Shown here one piece after another: positions 18,033-27,370 of a stretch of DNA of 64,000 bases. A program made the translations under genes and the position numbers. The stretch comes from an uncultured Lachnospiraceae bacterium (GTDB lineage Bacteria; Bacillota; Clostridia; Lachnospirales; Lachnospiraceae). The stretch is taken from the NCBI GenBank assembly GCA_949949005.1, contig CATLHM010000014.1, positions 1 to 64,000 of the forward strand, written 5' to 3'. Below the pieces are notes generated by a model. It saw nothing but the letters and a program-made list of their open reading frames with translations. It did no database searches and was not told where the DNA came from. How positions within the stretch are numbered: the stretch's first letter is position 1; every line of letters starts with the position of its first letter.

Positions 18033-19127
18033 TTAAAAATGCTCCCACTTATTCTTCTCACCGCGAACCTTTTGCAGCGCCTTATCTTTAATATCAATGG
18101 CAAAATTTTTTACATCCCTAAACCCAAAGGTTCTGTTCTTCCATTTTATGATGAGGAATACTACAAATATCACTGCCGGAATCAGAAGAAACAGGCACCT
18201 GAAAATCAGTGCCAGAGCCGCTACATCCTCCCAGCCCCTTCCAATATTCTCCCAATAGGGAAACTTGATGGCGGCGTTTTGCATGGAACGGGTGCCGAAA
18301 GAGAGAATCACAGGAATCAACGCCTCCACGCCATAGCGGGCGGAATTTTCCAGCGCCAGCATATCTCTTTCCTCCACTCCCAGATTTTCCTTCACACAGT
18401 TAAGCAAAAAGCCCTTTACCGGATTGGGGGCCGTCACCTCATAGACGCTGATTCCCTGGGTTTCCCCGTAAGCGCGAAGGGATTCGCTGGAAACATATAC
18501 CACAGTCTCGGACAGTCCCGCCCCTTCTGCAAAACGATCCTCCTGCCGTTTCACCACGCCGGATATATAATGGGGAACTCCGCCGATCAGCACACTCTTT
18601 CCGGCAATGTCACTGGAACCGAAAAGCTGCCACGCCGCGTCCTCATCCAGAACAACAAAATCTTTCATCAGATTATCCCCGGAAAAATAACTGCCTGACA
18701 CTAGCTCAAGGGGATGAAAGAGGAAAAAGTCGCCCCCGATCCCCACCGCATTGGCTTCCAGATTTCCTTTATCGCTGACTACTTTAATTCTGCCAAGAGC
18801 GCTGTAGGCGTCAATAAACAACCGCTTATTCTCCTGCTGGTTTTCCCGCAGCTCAGAGCTGACCTCCAAAAGGCTTTGTTCCAGCTTCTGCTGAAAACTC
18901 TTGATCGTAAACTCGTCTATCTCCACCCCCTCTGCCAGAAAACAACTAACCTGGGCGCTGCCGCCCTCCTGATCCCAGCGTCTTGCGGCCTGCTGGTCAA
19001 TGAGACTGCCTGTCTTGTGACGAATCCACAGAGACAAAATAAGATACAGGATAAGAGAGAGGAAAAATAGCAGGGAAAACACAATCTGTTTCAGAGTCAG
19101 ACCCTGTAGAAATCTTTTTATTTTCAT
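18033..19127 (-). CDS. MacB-like extracellular (PCD) domain protein with two membrane anchors
   Basis: A 364-residue protein with an N-terminal membrane segment (about 15-33), a large extracellular domain, and one strong C-terminal membrane segment (about 304-328) before a basic cytoplasmic tail. The middle resembles the MacB periplasmic core domain: VGIGGDFFLFHPLELVSG, then VVLDEDAAWQLFGSSDIAGK and VPHYISGVVKR. Normal MacB/YknZ permeases have four membrane segments, three of them C-terminal; here only one follows the core domain, so it is shortened relative to a working FtsX-type permease. It sits 66 nt after an HlyD-type adaptor gene, the usual MacA-MacB pairing, but no ATPase gene is present. 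Start ATG at 19127 has GGGGAG upstream. Function unknown. Confidence 0.7.
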   Translation of the reverse strand: MKIKRFLQGLTLKQIVFSLLFFLSLILYLILSLWIRHKTGSLIDQQAARRWDQEGGSAQVSCFLAEGVEIDEFTIKSFQQKLEQSLLEVSSELRENQQENKRLFIDAYSALGRIKVVSDKGNLEANAVGIGGDFFLFHPLELVSGSYFSGDNLMKDFVVLDEDAAWQLFGSSDIAGKSVLIGGVPHYISGVVKRQEDRFAEGAGLSETVVYVSSESLRAYGETQGISVYEVTAPNPVKGFLLNCVKENLGVEERDMLALENSARYGVEALIPVILSFGTRSMQNAAIKFPYWENIGRGWEDVAALALIFRCLFLLIPAVIFVVFLIIKWKNRTFGFRDVKNFAIDIKDKALQKVRGEKNKWEHF

Positions 19128-19153
19128 TGTGCTTCTCCCCTTTCTCCTATTCG

Positions 19154-19196
19154 TTAAACATCAAGATGTCTGGCAAAGCCTGCCATCTGTTTTTTA
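19154..19196. repeat. Dispersed hairpin repeat, copy C
   Basis: TTAAACATCA precedes an 11-3-11 hairpin AGATGTCTGGC-AAA-GCCTGCCATCT followed by GTTTTTT. Layout matches copies at 32018 and 51498, including the central T-T mismatch at stem position 8, but this copy has one further mismatch. It fills most of the gap between the adaptor gene and the MacB-like gene. Confidence 0.65.
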
Positions 19197-21248
19197 CGAT
19201 TCATTTAATCTGACCTGTTTGCCCGCCTCCACAGGCTTGGTGGAGGTGGTGATCACATACTCATACCCGTAAAGGGCCGCGGAAATCGCGGTGTTGGTAT
19301 CGTCTGAAGCCAATACCTCCACATCCACTCTGGTTGCGATATACCGGTTGTTTAAGGGGCCACTTCTGGACTCCACAATCAGTATAAATTTCCCGTTATT
19401 ATCCTCCCGGACAGCGCTGTTAGGCACCACAAATTCATATTCCGTGCTGCGCTGGCCCACGGAAACGCTCAGGGCCTGGCCAGCCTGGACGCTTTCCCCC
19501 GTCACATTAAACACCAAAAGCTTATTCTGGGAGGGATTATCCGGATCCGGCTTGATGGCCGTGAGGATCACCTGCACATCATCATAATACCAGGCATTTT
19601 GCAGCTCAGCGTTATCACCCACCTGCACCTTTTTCGCCTGCTCATTGGTAACGGAAATGGACATGGTATACCCCTTGCCCTCCACCTGAATCACAGCCGC
19701 AGCCTCCTCCGGTTTGGTGGTTTCTCCTGCCACATAGGCCAGATTCGTGACCGTTCCGGCCACCGGGGCATTGATGGTGGCCCCCGTGGAATTTTCTTTC
19801 AGCTTCTCAATTTCCGCCTTTTTCTCCGCAATGTCCTTGGTTGCCTTGGAGAGATCCAGCTCCGCATTGATATCGGCAGACAGCTCCGTCTGTTCTGTCT
19901 TAAGCAGCTCGTAAACGGCCTGGGCGTTTTTCAGGGCGGCTTCTGCGTTGGCAAGACGGTTCATTGCCTCTGCGGAGGCCAGCTTATTTGCACCTGTGAT
20001 CTCTCTGATATTTCGCTGGGCCTGTTCCAGCCGGCTTTTGGCCTCCTGTACATCGCCATTAGAGTTGACCGTAACAGCGCTCACCTCGTCCCTGGCCCTT
20101 TGAAGATCCCTTAATTCTTCCTCGAGACTTTCCAGCCTGGATTGCTGGGAATTATCGCTTCCATACTCCCTTAAGGTTTCCGCCGTTGCATTCATGGAAT
20201 CCACCGCAACACGGTACTCCCCGTAAGCTGCTTCATGTTTTTTTTGAATATCCGCTGCCAGATTTGCCCAAGGTAAATTGTTATACCAGTTTCGCACTGC
20301 ATCTTCCCAGGGCCAGCCCTGCTGTGTTTTACTATTTGGTATGTTGCCTCCCAGGGCATTGATGACATTAATTTTTTCTTCAACCAGCGCTCTCTGCTGT
20401 TCAAATAAAGTTCCGCTGGCACTCGATACGGTGTCGCTTCTACTAGGGTTGTTGTTTCCGCCTCCTGTCCCGCTTCCTGTCCCTGTGCCGATACCTGCAC
20501 TTCCCGTTGCCCCCTGGGCTTCACTGATCAGAAGCTTTAAATCATCGATCTGATATTGCTTTTCCTTTATATCACTGTCCAGCTCAGCTAACTTTTTACT
20601 CTTATATTCCTCAAAGGCCGCTGTCGCATTGGTAAGATCCGTATTTGCCGCCGCCTCTGCCATCTCGTCTACAACCGTACTTGCCCCGGCGTCATTGGTG
20701 CTGATGGTATTTTCCAGCGTAATGCTCTCCACCACCTTCTGGCATTCATTTACCCGGTCCTCCGCCGCCTGCAGCCGCTCCTGCATATCCGTCACCATTG
20801 ACTTATAGGAAGAGAAAGAATCCGTATTGCCGCTCGCCACCTTGTTTATGACCTCCGGCGACACCGTGCTGCCGAAAAGCCCCTTCATGTAAGCCAGCTC
20901 CAAATCCGACAGCTCTTTTTCAGCCTGCTTAAGTTCATCACTTTCCTTATCCTCAAGATAATAAAGAACCTGATCCTTTTCCACCGTATCGCCCTGCTTG
21001 ACGGCCACACTGGAAATCACCCGGGTGTCCTTTACCATCACGCTGTAAGGGTCTGTGGCCTCCACATTCCCTGTTCCCCGCACCTTAGCGGTAATGGAGC
21101 CGCTCTGCACATACTGGGTCGCCACCTCTGGCAGGGAATAATTCATAATCGTATTGGAAAAAAAGGTAAGGATCAACATGATCGTCAAAAAGATGATCGC
21201 CGCATTCTTTACCCATTCTCTTCTTTTCTTTCCTTCGTTCTCATTCAT
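19194..21248 (-). CDS. HlyD/MacA-family membrane-fusion adaptor with very long coiled coil
   Basis: A 684-residue protein with a cytoplasmic basic N-terminus and one membrane anchor (about 13-35). Then comes the first half of a biotinyl-lipoyl-like domain (GSITAKVRGTGNVEATDPYSVMVKD... GDTVEKDQVLYYLED), extensive alpha-helical coiled-coil arms (about 105-500) broken by a glycine/serine-rich patch near 255-275, and the second lipoyl half (TINAPVAGTVTNLAYVAGE). A beta-barrel and membrane-proximal part close it (VQVGDNAELQ, VPNSAVRED). Such adaptors normally bridge an export ABC permease (MacB/YknZ type). The coiled-coil region is much longer than in YknX-like adaptors. It follows the importer permease genes by 34 nt in the same direction, an unusual pairing. 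Confidence 0.85.
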   Translation of the reverse strand: MNENEGKKRREWVKNAAIIFLTIMLILTFFSNTIMNYSLPEVATQYVQSGSITAKVRGTGNVEATDPYSVMVKDTRVISSVAVKQGDTVEKDQVLYYLEDKESDELKQAEKELSDLELAYMKGLFGSTVSPEVINKVASGNTDSFSSYKSMVTDMQERLQAAEDRVNECQKVVESITLENTISTNDAGASTVVDEMAEAAANTDLTNATAAFEEYKSKKLAELDSDIKEKQYQIDDLKLLISEAQGATGSAGIGTGTGSGTGGGNNNPSRSDTVSSASGTLFEQQRALVEEKINVINALGGNIPNSKTQQGWPWEDAVRNWYNNLPWANLAADIQKKHEAAYGEYRVAVDSMNATAETLREYGSDNSQQSRLESLEEELRDLQRARDEVSAVTVNSNGDVQEAKSRLEQAQRNIREITGANKLASAEAMNRLANAEAALKNAQAVYELLKTEQTELSADINAELDLSKATKDIAEKKAEIEKLKENSTGATINAPVAGTVTNLAYVAGETTKPEEAAAVIQVEGKGYTMSISVTNEQAKKVQVGDNAELQNAWYYDDVQVILTAIKPDPDNPSQNKLLVFNVTGESVQAGQALSVSVGQRSTEYEFVVPNSAVREDNNGKFILIVESRSGPLNNRYIATRVDVEVLASDDTNTAISAALYGYEYVITTSTKPVEAGKQVRLNES

Positions 21249-21282
21249 AGCCTTATCCCTTCCGTTCCTGTTTCTAATATAT

Positions 21283-22278
21283 CTATCCTTTAATACCGCC
21301 CTGATAGGTGATTCCCTCTACCAAATAATCCTCTCCATACAAAAATACCAGAATGGGAGGAACCATATATATGGTAGCTACCGCAAAAGCCAGCCCGATC
21401 TCCCCTGCGTTAATCTTTGAGAGAAACACAGAAAGAGGATGCTTTTCCTGATCTGATAACAGAATCAGCGGCTGCTCCACCATATTCCAGTAGTCGATAA
21501 AAAGCAAAATTGCAATGGAGCACATGGCGCCCTTACATAATGGCATACAAATATGCCTGAAAATCTGCCACTCTCCGGCTCCGTCAATCTGCGCCGCTTC
21601 CATCATGGATACAGGAATTCTGCGCATATACTTGGTCAGGAGATATACCGCAAAAGGAGAAAAAATCCCGGGCAGCCAGATGGCCCAATTGGTATCCAGA
21701 AGATGAAGCCACTCTGACACCAGATAGTTGGGAACCAACGTTACCTGGTAGGGCATCAGCATCAGAATAATATATACAAAAAAGATGATTTCCTTGATCC
21801 TTCCCCGGTATCTGGTAAACCCGTAAGAAGCCCCTGCCGCCACCAAAAGCTGAAACGCCACAATGGGAACCACCAGAATTACGGAATTCCAAAACTTAAA
21901 CAGATATTCCGGGCTCTTAAACAATACCGTAATATATTGGCTGAAGGATACCATGTCCGGAATAAATTTCAGATTCACTTTTTCCGCAATATATACTTTG
22001 CCACCGGTATCGGTGGTGGCAAAAACCTGCCCGTAATTGGATGAAATTTCTGAGGCAGACATAAAAGAGTTGGTAATCGTGAGCACAATCGGCATCAGGA
22101 AAAGTACCGCAAAACATGCCGCCACCGTTGTGGCAATACAGACCCGAACCAAGTGTCTGGCGTTTCTTATCTTCTTTTTCTTTTTTACTTCTTTATCCCA
22201 TCGCTCCTGCGAAAGCTCTCCCAGATCTTTCTTTATTCTGATTTTCTTTTCGCTTTTCCCTGACGTTTGCTTTCTCAT
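21283..22278 (-). CDS. Carbohydrate ABC transporter permease, MalG/CUT1 type
   Basis: Second inner-membrane subunit of a CUT1-like importer. The 331-residue protein has a basic N-terminal tail of about 40 residues, then six predicted membrane helices. The EAA coupling loop reads EAAQIDGAGEWQIFRHICMPL, the surface that meets the ATPase. An extra extracellular stretch (about 75-110) lies between the first two helices. The start overlaps the upstream permease stop by 4 nt (ATGA). No msmX/ugpC-like ATPase gene is in the window; in many Firmicutes such importers share one encoded elsewhere. Confidence 0.92.
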   Translation of the reverse strand: MRKQTSGKSEKKIRIKKDLGELSQERWDKEVKKKKKIRNARHLVRVCIATTVAACFAVLFLMPIVLTITNSFMSASEISSNYGQVFATTDTGGKVYIAEKVNLKFIPDMVSFSQYITVLFKSPEYLFKFWNSVILVVPIVAFQLLVAAGASYGFTRYRGRIKEIIFFVYIILMLMPYQVTLVPNYLVSEWLHLLDTNWAIWLPGIFSPFAVYLLTKYMRRIPVSMMEAAQIDGAGEWQIFRHICMPLCKGAMCSIAILLFIDYWNMVEQPLILLSDQEKHPLSVFLSKINAGEIGLAFAVATIYMVPPILVFLYGEDYLVEGITYQGGIKG

Positions 22279-23246
22279 CCTTCCACATCCTTTCCGAAAT
22301 AATTCTCGGTCAGGAACAAGATACCGATAATAATGACCATGACAATCGCCATCATGATGGCCGCCGCCGACATTTTCTGGTAATCCAGCCTGCTGAAGGT
22401 GTTGTTCATAAAATGCTGTAACATATACATGGTGTCATAGGGATAATCTCCCTTTAAGAGATAGATTTCCCTGAAAACCTTAAAAGAATTTATGAGGGAC
22501 ATGATTGTCACAAACAAAATCGTGGATGACATATAGCGCAGCTTAATATGCCAGAAAATCTGAAAAGGGGTTGCGCTCTCAAGCACCGCCACCTCAAGGA
22601 TATCCTTGGGGATGCTGCTCAAAGCGGACATGAACAGAATCATGTTATAACCCAGATTTTTCCACAAAAAAAGAACGACAATCACCACCTGGGCAAAAGA
22701 AGAATTCAGCCAGTCCACCTTATCCCTCTGAAAAAGGGTAAGAACCTCATTCATCATCCCGTTATAGTGAAACAATACCTGCCAGATCAAAACCACTGAG
22801 GCTATGGGCACCATCATGGGGCTCAAAAAGAAAGTCCGAAACTGACTTCTGAAGGGAATTTTACTCTCAAGCATCATAGCCAGCATCAGGGACAATACTA
22901 CCGCCAGGGGCACCGCCACCACCGAAAAAGTCATGGTGTTTCGGGCCGCCTGCTTAAAGGCATTATTCTGAAATACGGATACGAAATTGTCCAGGAACAC
23001 AAATTGCCTGCTAATAGGGTTGTCCACCACGGAATAGAAAATCACGATCAGAAAGGGTAACACGAAAAACAGCAGTACTCCCAGAATGCTGGGAAACAAG
23101 TACCCAGCGGATACCAGCTTCCCCTTACGCGTTCTCGGACTGCTGCTTTTCTTGGACTTATTTTTTGTTATTTTTTTTCCTTTCCGCAGAAAATCCCACA
23201 GTAGATTCTGCGAAATTTTTCTGCGGAAACCTTCAGGAAAATGCAT
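22275..23246 (-). CDS. Carbohydrate ABC transporter permease, MalF/CUT1 type
   Basis: First permease subunit of the importer. The 323-residue protein has a long basic cytoplasmic N-terminus (about 1-45, KKITKNKSKKSSSPRTRKGK), six predicted membrane helices, and an EAA-like loop (EVAVLESATPFQIFWHIKLRYM) in which the usual EAA-G pattern is only partly kept. GAGGG lies 7 nt before the ATG. It starts 20 nt after the upstream binding lipoprotein gene and overlaps the next permease gene by 4 nt, so the three are one transcription unit. Confidence 0.92.
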   Translation of the reverse strand: MHFPEGFRRKISQNLLWDFLRKGKKITKNKSKKSSSPRTRKGKLVSAGYLFPSILGVLLFFVLPFLIVIFYSVVDNPISRQFVFLDNFVSVFQNNAFKQAARNTMTFSVVAVPLAVVLSLMLAMMLESKIPFRSQFRTFFLSPMMVPIASVVLIWQVLFHYNGMMNEVLTLFQRDKVDWLNSSFAQVVIVVLFLWKNLGYNMILFMSALSSIPKDILEVAVLESATPFQIFWHIKLRYMSSTILFVTIMSLINSFKVFREIYLLKGDYPYDTMYMLQHFMNNTFSRLDYQKMSAAAIMMAIVMVIIIGILFLTENYFGKDVEG

Positions 23247-23266
23247 CCTACATCCCTCACAGTTTC

Positions 23267-25522
23267 TTAACTGTTTTCATTTACATATATCTGAATCCGG
23301 TTCTGAATAATTCCGGCCACATCCGCCGCCGTCTTCTGTCCCTTAAAGAAGGGTTCCGATTCCTCCGTAATAATACTCACAAGCTGTTGATCCACACTGC
23401 CGGATATCTTTTCCGCAGACTCGATCAGCTTCCTCACCGCATCTACCTCTTCCTGGGTAGCCGCCATGATCTCCATCTGGAAATCGTCCCATCCCCAGGT
23501 GGTCTTTGCCTGCTCCACCTTATTTCCGTTTTCATCCTCATAATAGTCAGGAGTCATATCCTTTTCAAATTGCTTTTCAAGGGAAGCTTTTCTTATAGGG
23601 AATCCATATCCGCCGCGGCTCTCAACAAGACTGTCCTGATATTCTGCCGAAAGCAGGATCTGCATAAATTCCCATGCTCCCTCCTTATTCTTTGACTTGG
23701 AGGCAAGCCCCATGCAGCCCGCCGCAGGCTGGATCAGATTTCCTTTTCGCTCACTGTTGGGGTAGCCAAGGAAAGCCACCTCCTCCCCAAACATACCCTT
23801 TAACATCTGATACTCCTGTACGGAGCTGACGCTGGTATCCATGAGCAGAATCTTGTCAGAACGGATCCTGGAAGATATTCCTTCCTCCTCCTGCTGATAA
23901 TCATATTCCTCCGGGAAACCGGCGGCAAATTCCAGGGTTTTGATAAAGTCCTCCCCGTCAAAGGAGCACTTGCCGCTCTCCCAGTCGATAAATTCATCTA
24001 TATTATTGTAAATACAGTAATAGAATATACTGCTTCTGCTTCCATAGGAAAACAGGCTCTGAGGATCCTTATCCTGGGCAAATTCCAGCATTTCCTTAAG
24101 GGTCCAGCCACTCTTATCTCCCACCTTGGATGCCTTGGCCAACGTAGTGCTTACATAGAAATTGGGGAAAATGCCATAGAGCTTACCATCCTCCTCATAG
24201 GCCTTAAAAATATTCTCAAGGTAATCCTCTTTCTTAACACCGCTTTTTTCCATATAAGGATACAAGTCCTCTAATACGCCCTTGCTCACATACATGTGAA
24301 AGTCCACATTGCTCAGACTGATGATGTCCGGACAGTTGGCCGTGGTTAAGTCCGCATTGAACTGTGTGTAGGCCGCCTGATAGTCTTCCACGTTCTCCCC
24401 ATATTCCTTTACGGTAATACGGTATTTTTCGTTGGTCTTGTTGAAATCTATAATAGCCCTTTTGACATTACTGTCCACCCACATGGCTCCATAAGATATT
24501 TTTTCCTTTTGAGGAACCTCGGAGGCTTTCTTTTTGCTCAGAAGTATCAACTCACAGGAGGAAGGGCCATTCTCACTATACTCTCTTGTTACCGCCCACA
24601 CACGGCCGTCGGAGAGCTCTCCCTTCTGGGAAACCGAATCACTGTTGATATCCGCGTCAATCCACTTAAAGAGCACCTCTTCCTCTCCTGTGGAAAGGTC
24701 AAAGGTGGAAACCTGGCTCCTGTTGTCAAAGAGAAAGCTTTTCGTGGCTCCGGTCATAAACTCTGAATTTCCATAGCCTCCGCCAAATCCTTCCATGGGC
24801 TCTCCCAGCTTTTTGGTCCCCAGATCCACTTTTCGCATCTCCAGTCCCTTTTCCCCATAAGTGGAGATATATACGTCCCCTTCCTTGGAGGCCGCCATGG
24901 AATTGATCCACCCCTCTATGTCGATATCGCAGACCTTATTTCCATTCTGATCCACTACGTGGATTCCGCTGTCGCCGTCGCTCAAATAGATATTTCCCTG
25001 GCCATCGGTGCAGAAATTCTGTACATAGGCGTTGTCCGGATCGCTGAAAACCTGGCTGAGATCCTTTTTTTCCTGGATAGAGCCGTCTTCCGCAGACACT
25101 ACCCACAGCTCTTGTTTCGAGGAATAGTTTGTCGGTTCGCCGTTCTCATCCTCCTCATAGGAATAAGAATTCACCATCATAAGCAAACTTCCGTCCGCTC
25201 CTGCAGCCATGCCGTTGATATTGCTGTTCTCATCCAGTTCAAGAGAAAGGGACTCTCCCTTGTTTTCTGTCAAATCATATTTGTAAAGACTATTGCTGCT
25301 CTCCCCTGTCTCTTCGTCCCAGGAAACCGTGTTCAGATAGACGCAATCCTGCGCTGCCGTCACAGCACTGATATAATTACACTCAACATCCATCTCCACA
25401 TACTCGGGTACATATACATAACCGCCAGTCTCTGTCCCGGAATCGCTGCCTTTCCCGCATCCCCAGAGCACTGCCAGAAAGGCAGTGAGGGCTATCGCTA
25501 TCAGTTTTTTGTTTTTTTTCAT
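23267..25522 (-). CDS. Large lipoprotein: propeller-like domain fused to extracellular solute-binding domain (copy 2)
   Basis: A 751-residue predicted lipoprotein (lipobox LWGC, Cys22). Residues about 45-340 show beta-propeller style repeats (DGSLLMMVNS, GQGNIYLSDGDSGIHVVD, KEGDVYISTYG, DGRVWAVTREY). Residues about 350-751 form the solute-binding domain (VKRAIIDFNKTNEKYRITVKEY, CPDIISLSNVDFHMYVSKG, YGIFPNFYVSTTLAKAS, KNKEGAWEFMQILLS). It lacks the acidic insert of its paralogue at 15359-17908. It is the first gene of the six-gene cluster, directly behind a strong promoter and 20 nt before the MalF-type permease, so it is the likeliest primary ligand-binding subunit. Ligand unknown. Confidence 0.87.
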   Translation of the reverse strand: MKKNKKLIAIALTAFLAVLWGCGKGSDSGTETGGYVYVPEYVEMDVECNYISAVTAAQDCVYLNTVSWDEETGESSNSLYKYDLTENKGESLSLELDENSNINGMAAGADGSLLMMVNSYSYEEDENGEPTNYSSKQELWVVSAEDGSIQEKKDLSQVFSDPDNAYVQNFCTDGQGNIYLSDGDSGIHVVDQNGNKVCDIDIEGWINSMAASKEGDVYISTYGEKGLEMRKVDLGTKKLGEPMEGFGGGYGNSEFMTGATKSFLFDNRSQVSTFDLSTGEEEVLFKWIDADINSDSVSQKGELSDGRVWAVTREYSENGPSSCELILLSKKKASEVPQKEKISYGAMWVDSNVKRAIIDFNKTNEKYRITVKEYGENVEDYQAAYTQFNADLTTANCPDIISLSNVDFHMYVSKGVLEDLYPYMEKSGVKKEDYLENIFKAYEEDGKLYGIFPNFYVSTTLAKASKVGDKSGWTLKEMLEFAQDKDPQSLFSYGSRSSIFYYCIYNNIDEFIDWESGKCSFDGEDFIKTLEFAAGFPEEYDYQQEEEGISSRIRSDKILLMDTSVSSVQEYQMLKGMFGEEVAFLGYPNSERKGNLIQPAAGCMGLASKSKNKEGAWEFMQILLSAEYQDSLVESRGGYGFPIRKASLEKQFEKDMTPDYYEDENGNKVEQAKTTWGWDDFQMEIMAATQEEVDAVRKLIESAEKISGSVDQQLVSIITEESEPFFKGQKTAADVAGIIQNRIQIYVNENS

Positions 25523-25565
25523 AATCTACCTCTCATCTTGTATTTCTCTTCTCACCTATCTACAA

Positions 25566-25594
25566 ACTATAGCACAATAGCCTTTAAGAAACAA
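25566..25594 (-). promoter_or_regulatory. Sigma-A promoter for the hybrid transporter cluster
   Basis: Minus-strand TTGTTT (25589-25594), 17-nt spacer, TATAGT (25566-25571), about 45 nt before the first lipoprotein start. No dedicated regulator gene is next to the cluster. Confidence 0.8.
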
Positions 25595-25625
25595 CGCGAA
25601 TAATCTTAATTTTTTCCTAACCCAC

Positions 25626-26990
25626 CTAATTTTTGAAGCTATGGATCGGCGCCGGAATCCTCCCCCCGCGGCTTACAAATTCCTCGCAGGAAAAAGAATT
25701 CACCGGCATAATTGGTGCATAACCCAAAAGGCCGCCAAATTCCACGGTTTCTCCCACGCCCTTTCCGATCACAGGAATGATGCGCACCGCCGTAGTCTTC
25801 TGGTTCACCATGCCGATTGCCATCTCGTCCGCAATAATGCCCGAGATAGTGGAGGCTTTGGTATCTCCTGGTATGGCGATCATGTCAAGGCCTACGGAAC
25901 ACACGCAGGTCATTGCCTCTAACTTTTCTAGGGAAAGAGCCCCGGCTTCCACCGCGTGGATCATTCCCTGATCCTCGCTGACCGGAATAAATGCCCCGCT
26001 TAAGCCTCCCACATAGGAGGAGGCCATCACGCCTCCCTTTTTTACCTGATCGTTTAAGAGCGCAAGGGCGGCTGTGCTTCCCGGCGCTCCCGCATATTCC
26101 AGCCCCATCTCACAGAGAATGTCCGCCACGCTGTCTCCGATGGCAGGTGTGGGGGCCAGGGACAGATCCACGATTCCAAAGGGCACGTCCAGGCGTCTGG
26201 ACGCCTCCTGGGCCACGAGCTGTCCCACCCGGGTCACCTTAAAGGCTGTCTTTTTGATGGTCTCGCAGAGAACCTCGAAATTTTCTCCCCGAACCTTGCT
26301 GACGGCATTTTTTACCACCCCGGGCCCGCTGACTCCCACGTTAATCACCTTATCCGCCTCACTCACTCCGTGGAACGCGCCCGCCATGAAGGGATTGTCG
26401 TCCGGCGCATTGCAGAACACCACCAGCTTGGCGCAGCCCAGGGAGTCCTGTTCTTTGGTATACTCCGCCGTCTGCCTCACGATCTCGCCCATGAGCTTTA
26501 CCCCGTCCATATTGATACCCGTCCGGGTGGAACCCAGATTCACTGAACTGCATACCCGCTCTGTCTGGGACAGCGCAAGGGGGATGGAGCGGATCAAAAG
26601 CTCATCCGCAGCCGTCATCCCTTTGGAAATCAGTGCCGAATACCCTCCGATAAAATTCACGCCCACAGCCTTGGCCACCTCATCCAGGGTTTTTGCAAGG
26701 GATGCAAAATCCTCCACCGTCTTGCAGGCAGTCCCCCCGATGAGTCCCATGGGCGTCACTGAAATTCTTTTATTGACAATCGGAATCCCAAATTCTCCGG
26801 CAATTTCCTCCCCGGTCTTTACCAGATCCTTTGCCGCGCCGTAAATCTTGTTATATATCTTCTCCTTAAGCTTAACCAGATCAGAATCCATACAATCCAG
26901 AAGGCTGATACCCAGCGTAATGGTGCGAACATCCAGATTTTCTCTGGTAATCATCTCGTTAGTTTCCACCACTTCAAACAAATTAATCAT
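25626..26990 (-). CDS. UPF0210/DUF711 (PFL-like) family protein
   Basis: A 454-residue member of the UPF0210 family, whose fold is related to pyruvate formate-lyase type proteins but whose function is not established. Recognisable segments include [87 protein letters not shown] and the late [15 protein letters not shown]. It starts 11 nt after the UPF0237 ACT protein gene, a pair kept together in many bacteria and archaea. A regulatory partnership with the ACT protein is inferred. Confidence 0.9.
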   Translation of the reverse strand: MINLFEVVETNEMITRENLDVRTITLGISLLDCMDSDLVKLKEKIYNKIYGAAKDLVKTGEEIAGEFGIPIVNKRISVTPMGLIGGTACKTVEDFASLAKTLDEVAKAVGVNFIGGYSALISKGMTAADELLIRSIPLALSQTERVCSSVNLGSTRTGINMDGVKLMGEIVRQTAEYTKEQDSLGCAKLVVFCNAPDDNPFMAGAFHGVSEADKVINVGVSGPGVVKNAVSKVRGENFEVLCETIKKTAFKVTRVGQLVAQEASRRLDVPFGIVDLSLAPTPAIGDSVADILCEMGLEYAGAPGSTAALALLNDQVKKGGVMASSYVGGLSGAFIPVSEDQGMIHAVEAGALSLEKLEAMTCVCSVGLDMIAIPGDTKASTISGIIADEMAIGMVNQKTTAVRIIPVIGKGVGETVEFGGLLGYAPIMPVNSFSCEEFVSRGGRIPAPIHSFKN

Positions 26991-27001
26991 ATCTATGCTC
27001 C

Positions 27002-27274
27002 TTATATTCTGTGCATCTTATCAAAAATCTCTTCTCTCTGACACTTGATATCCACTCCGATCTCTTCACCCAGAGCATGAAGCTCTTCCGACATCTGGCC
27101 GAATCCCTTGGTCATCATGCCTGTGTCCACGATCATCATCATATTGAAGAATCCCTGCACAATGGTCTGGGAAATATCCAGTATATTGATCTTATTGTCC
27201 GCAAGATAGGTACAAACCCTTGCAATGATTCCCACCGTGTCTTTTCCTACTACCGTAATCACTGTCCTGTCCAT
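27002..27274 (-). CDS. UPF0237 ACT-domain protein
   Basis: A 90-residue protein made of one ACT domain ([33 protein letters not shown]), a small-molecule sensing fold usually binding amino acids. It is related to the GcvR-like regulators. It is paired with the UPF0210 gene 11 nt downstream. Its own promoter is unclear; the 96-nt upstream gap carries an 11-bp direct repeat (27324-27334 and 27343-27353). Ligand unknown. Confidence 0.9.
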   Translation of the reverse strand: MDRTVITVVGKDTVGIIARVCTYLADNKINILDISQTIVQGFFNMMMIVDTGMMTKGFGQMSEELHALGEEIGVDIKCQREEIFDKMHRI

Positions 27275-27370
27275 TTTTATATTCTTACTCCTTTCAGGTA
27301 TTTATATCGCAGTACTTTTTAAAATTTCTATGTAGCAATGATATTTCTATGTAAATACAATCCAAAATTT

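Noticed and set aside
15359-25522. Ordinary MacAB-type drug exporter
   Set aside because: There is no MacB ATPase domain and the MacB-like protein lacks helices; the same operon encodes importer permeases and binding lipoproteins.
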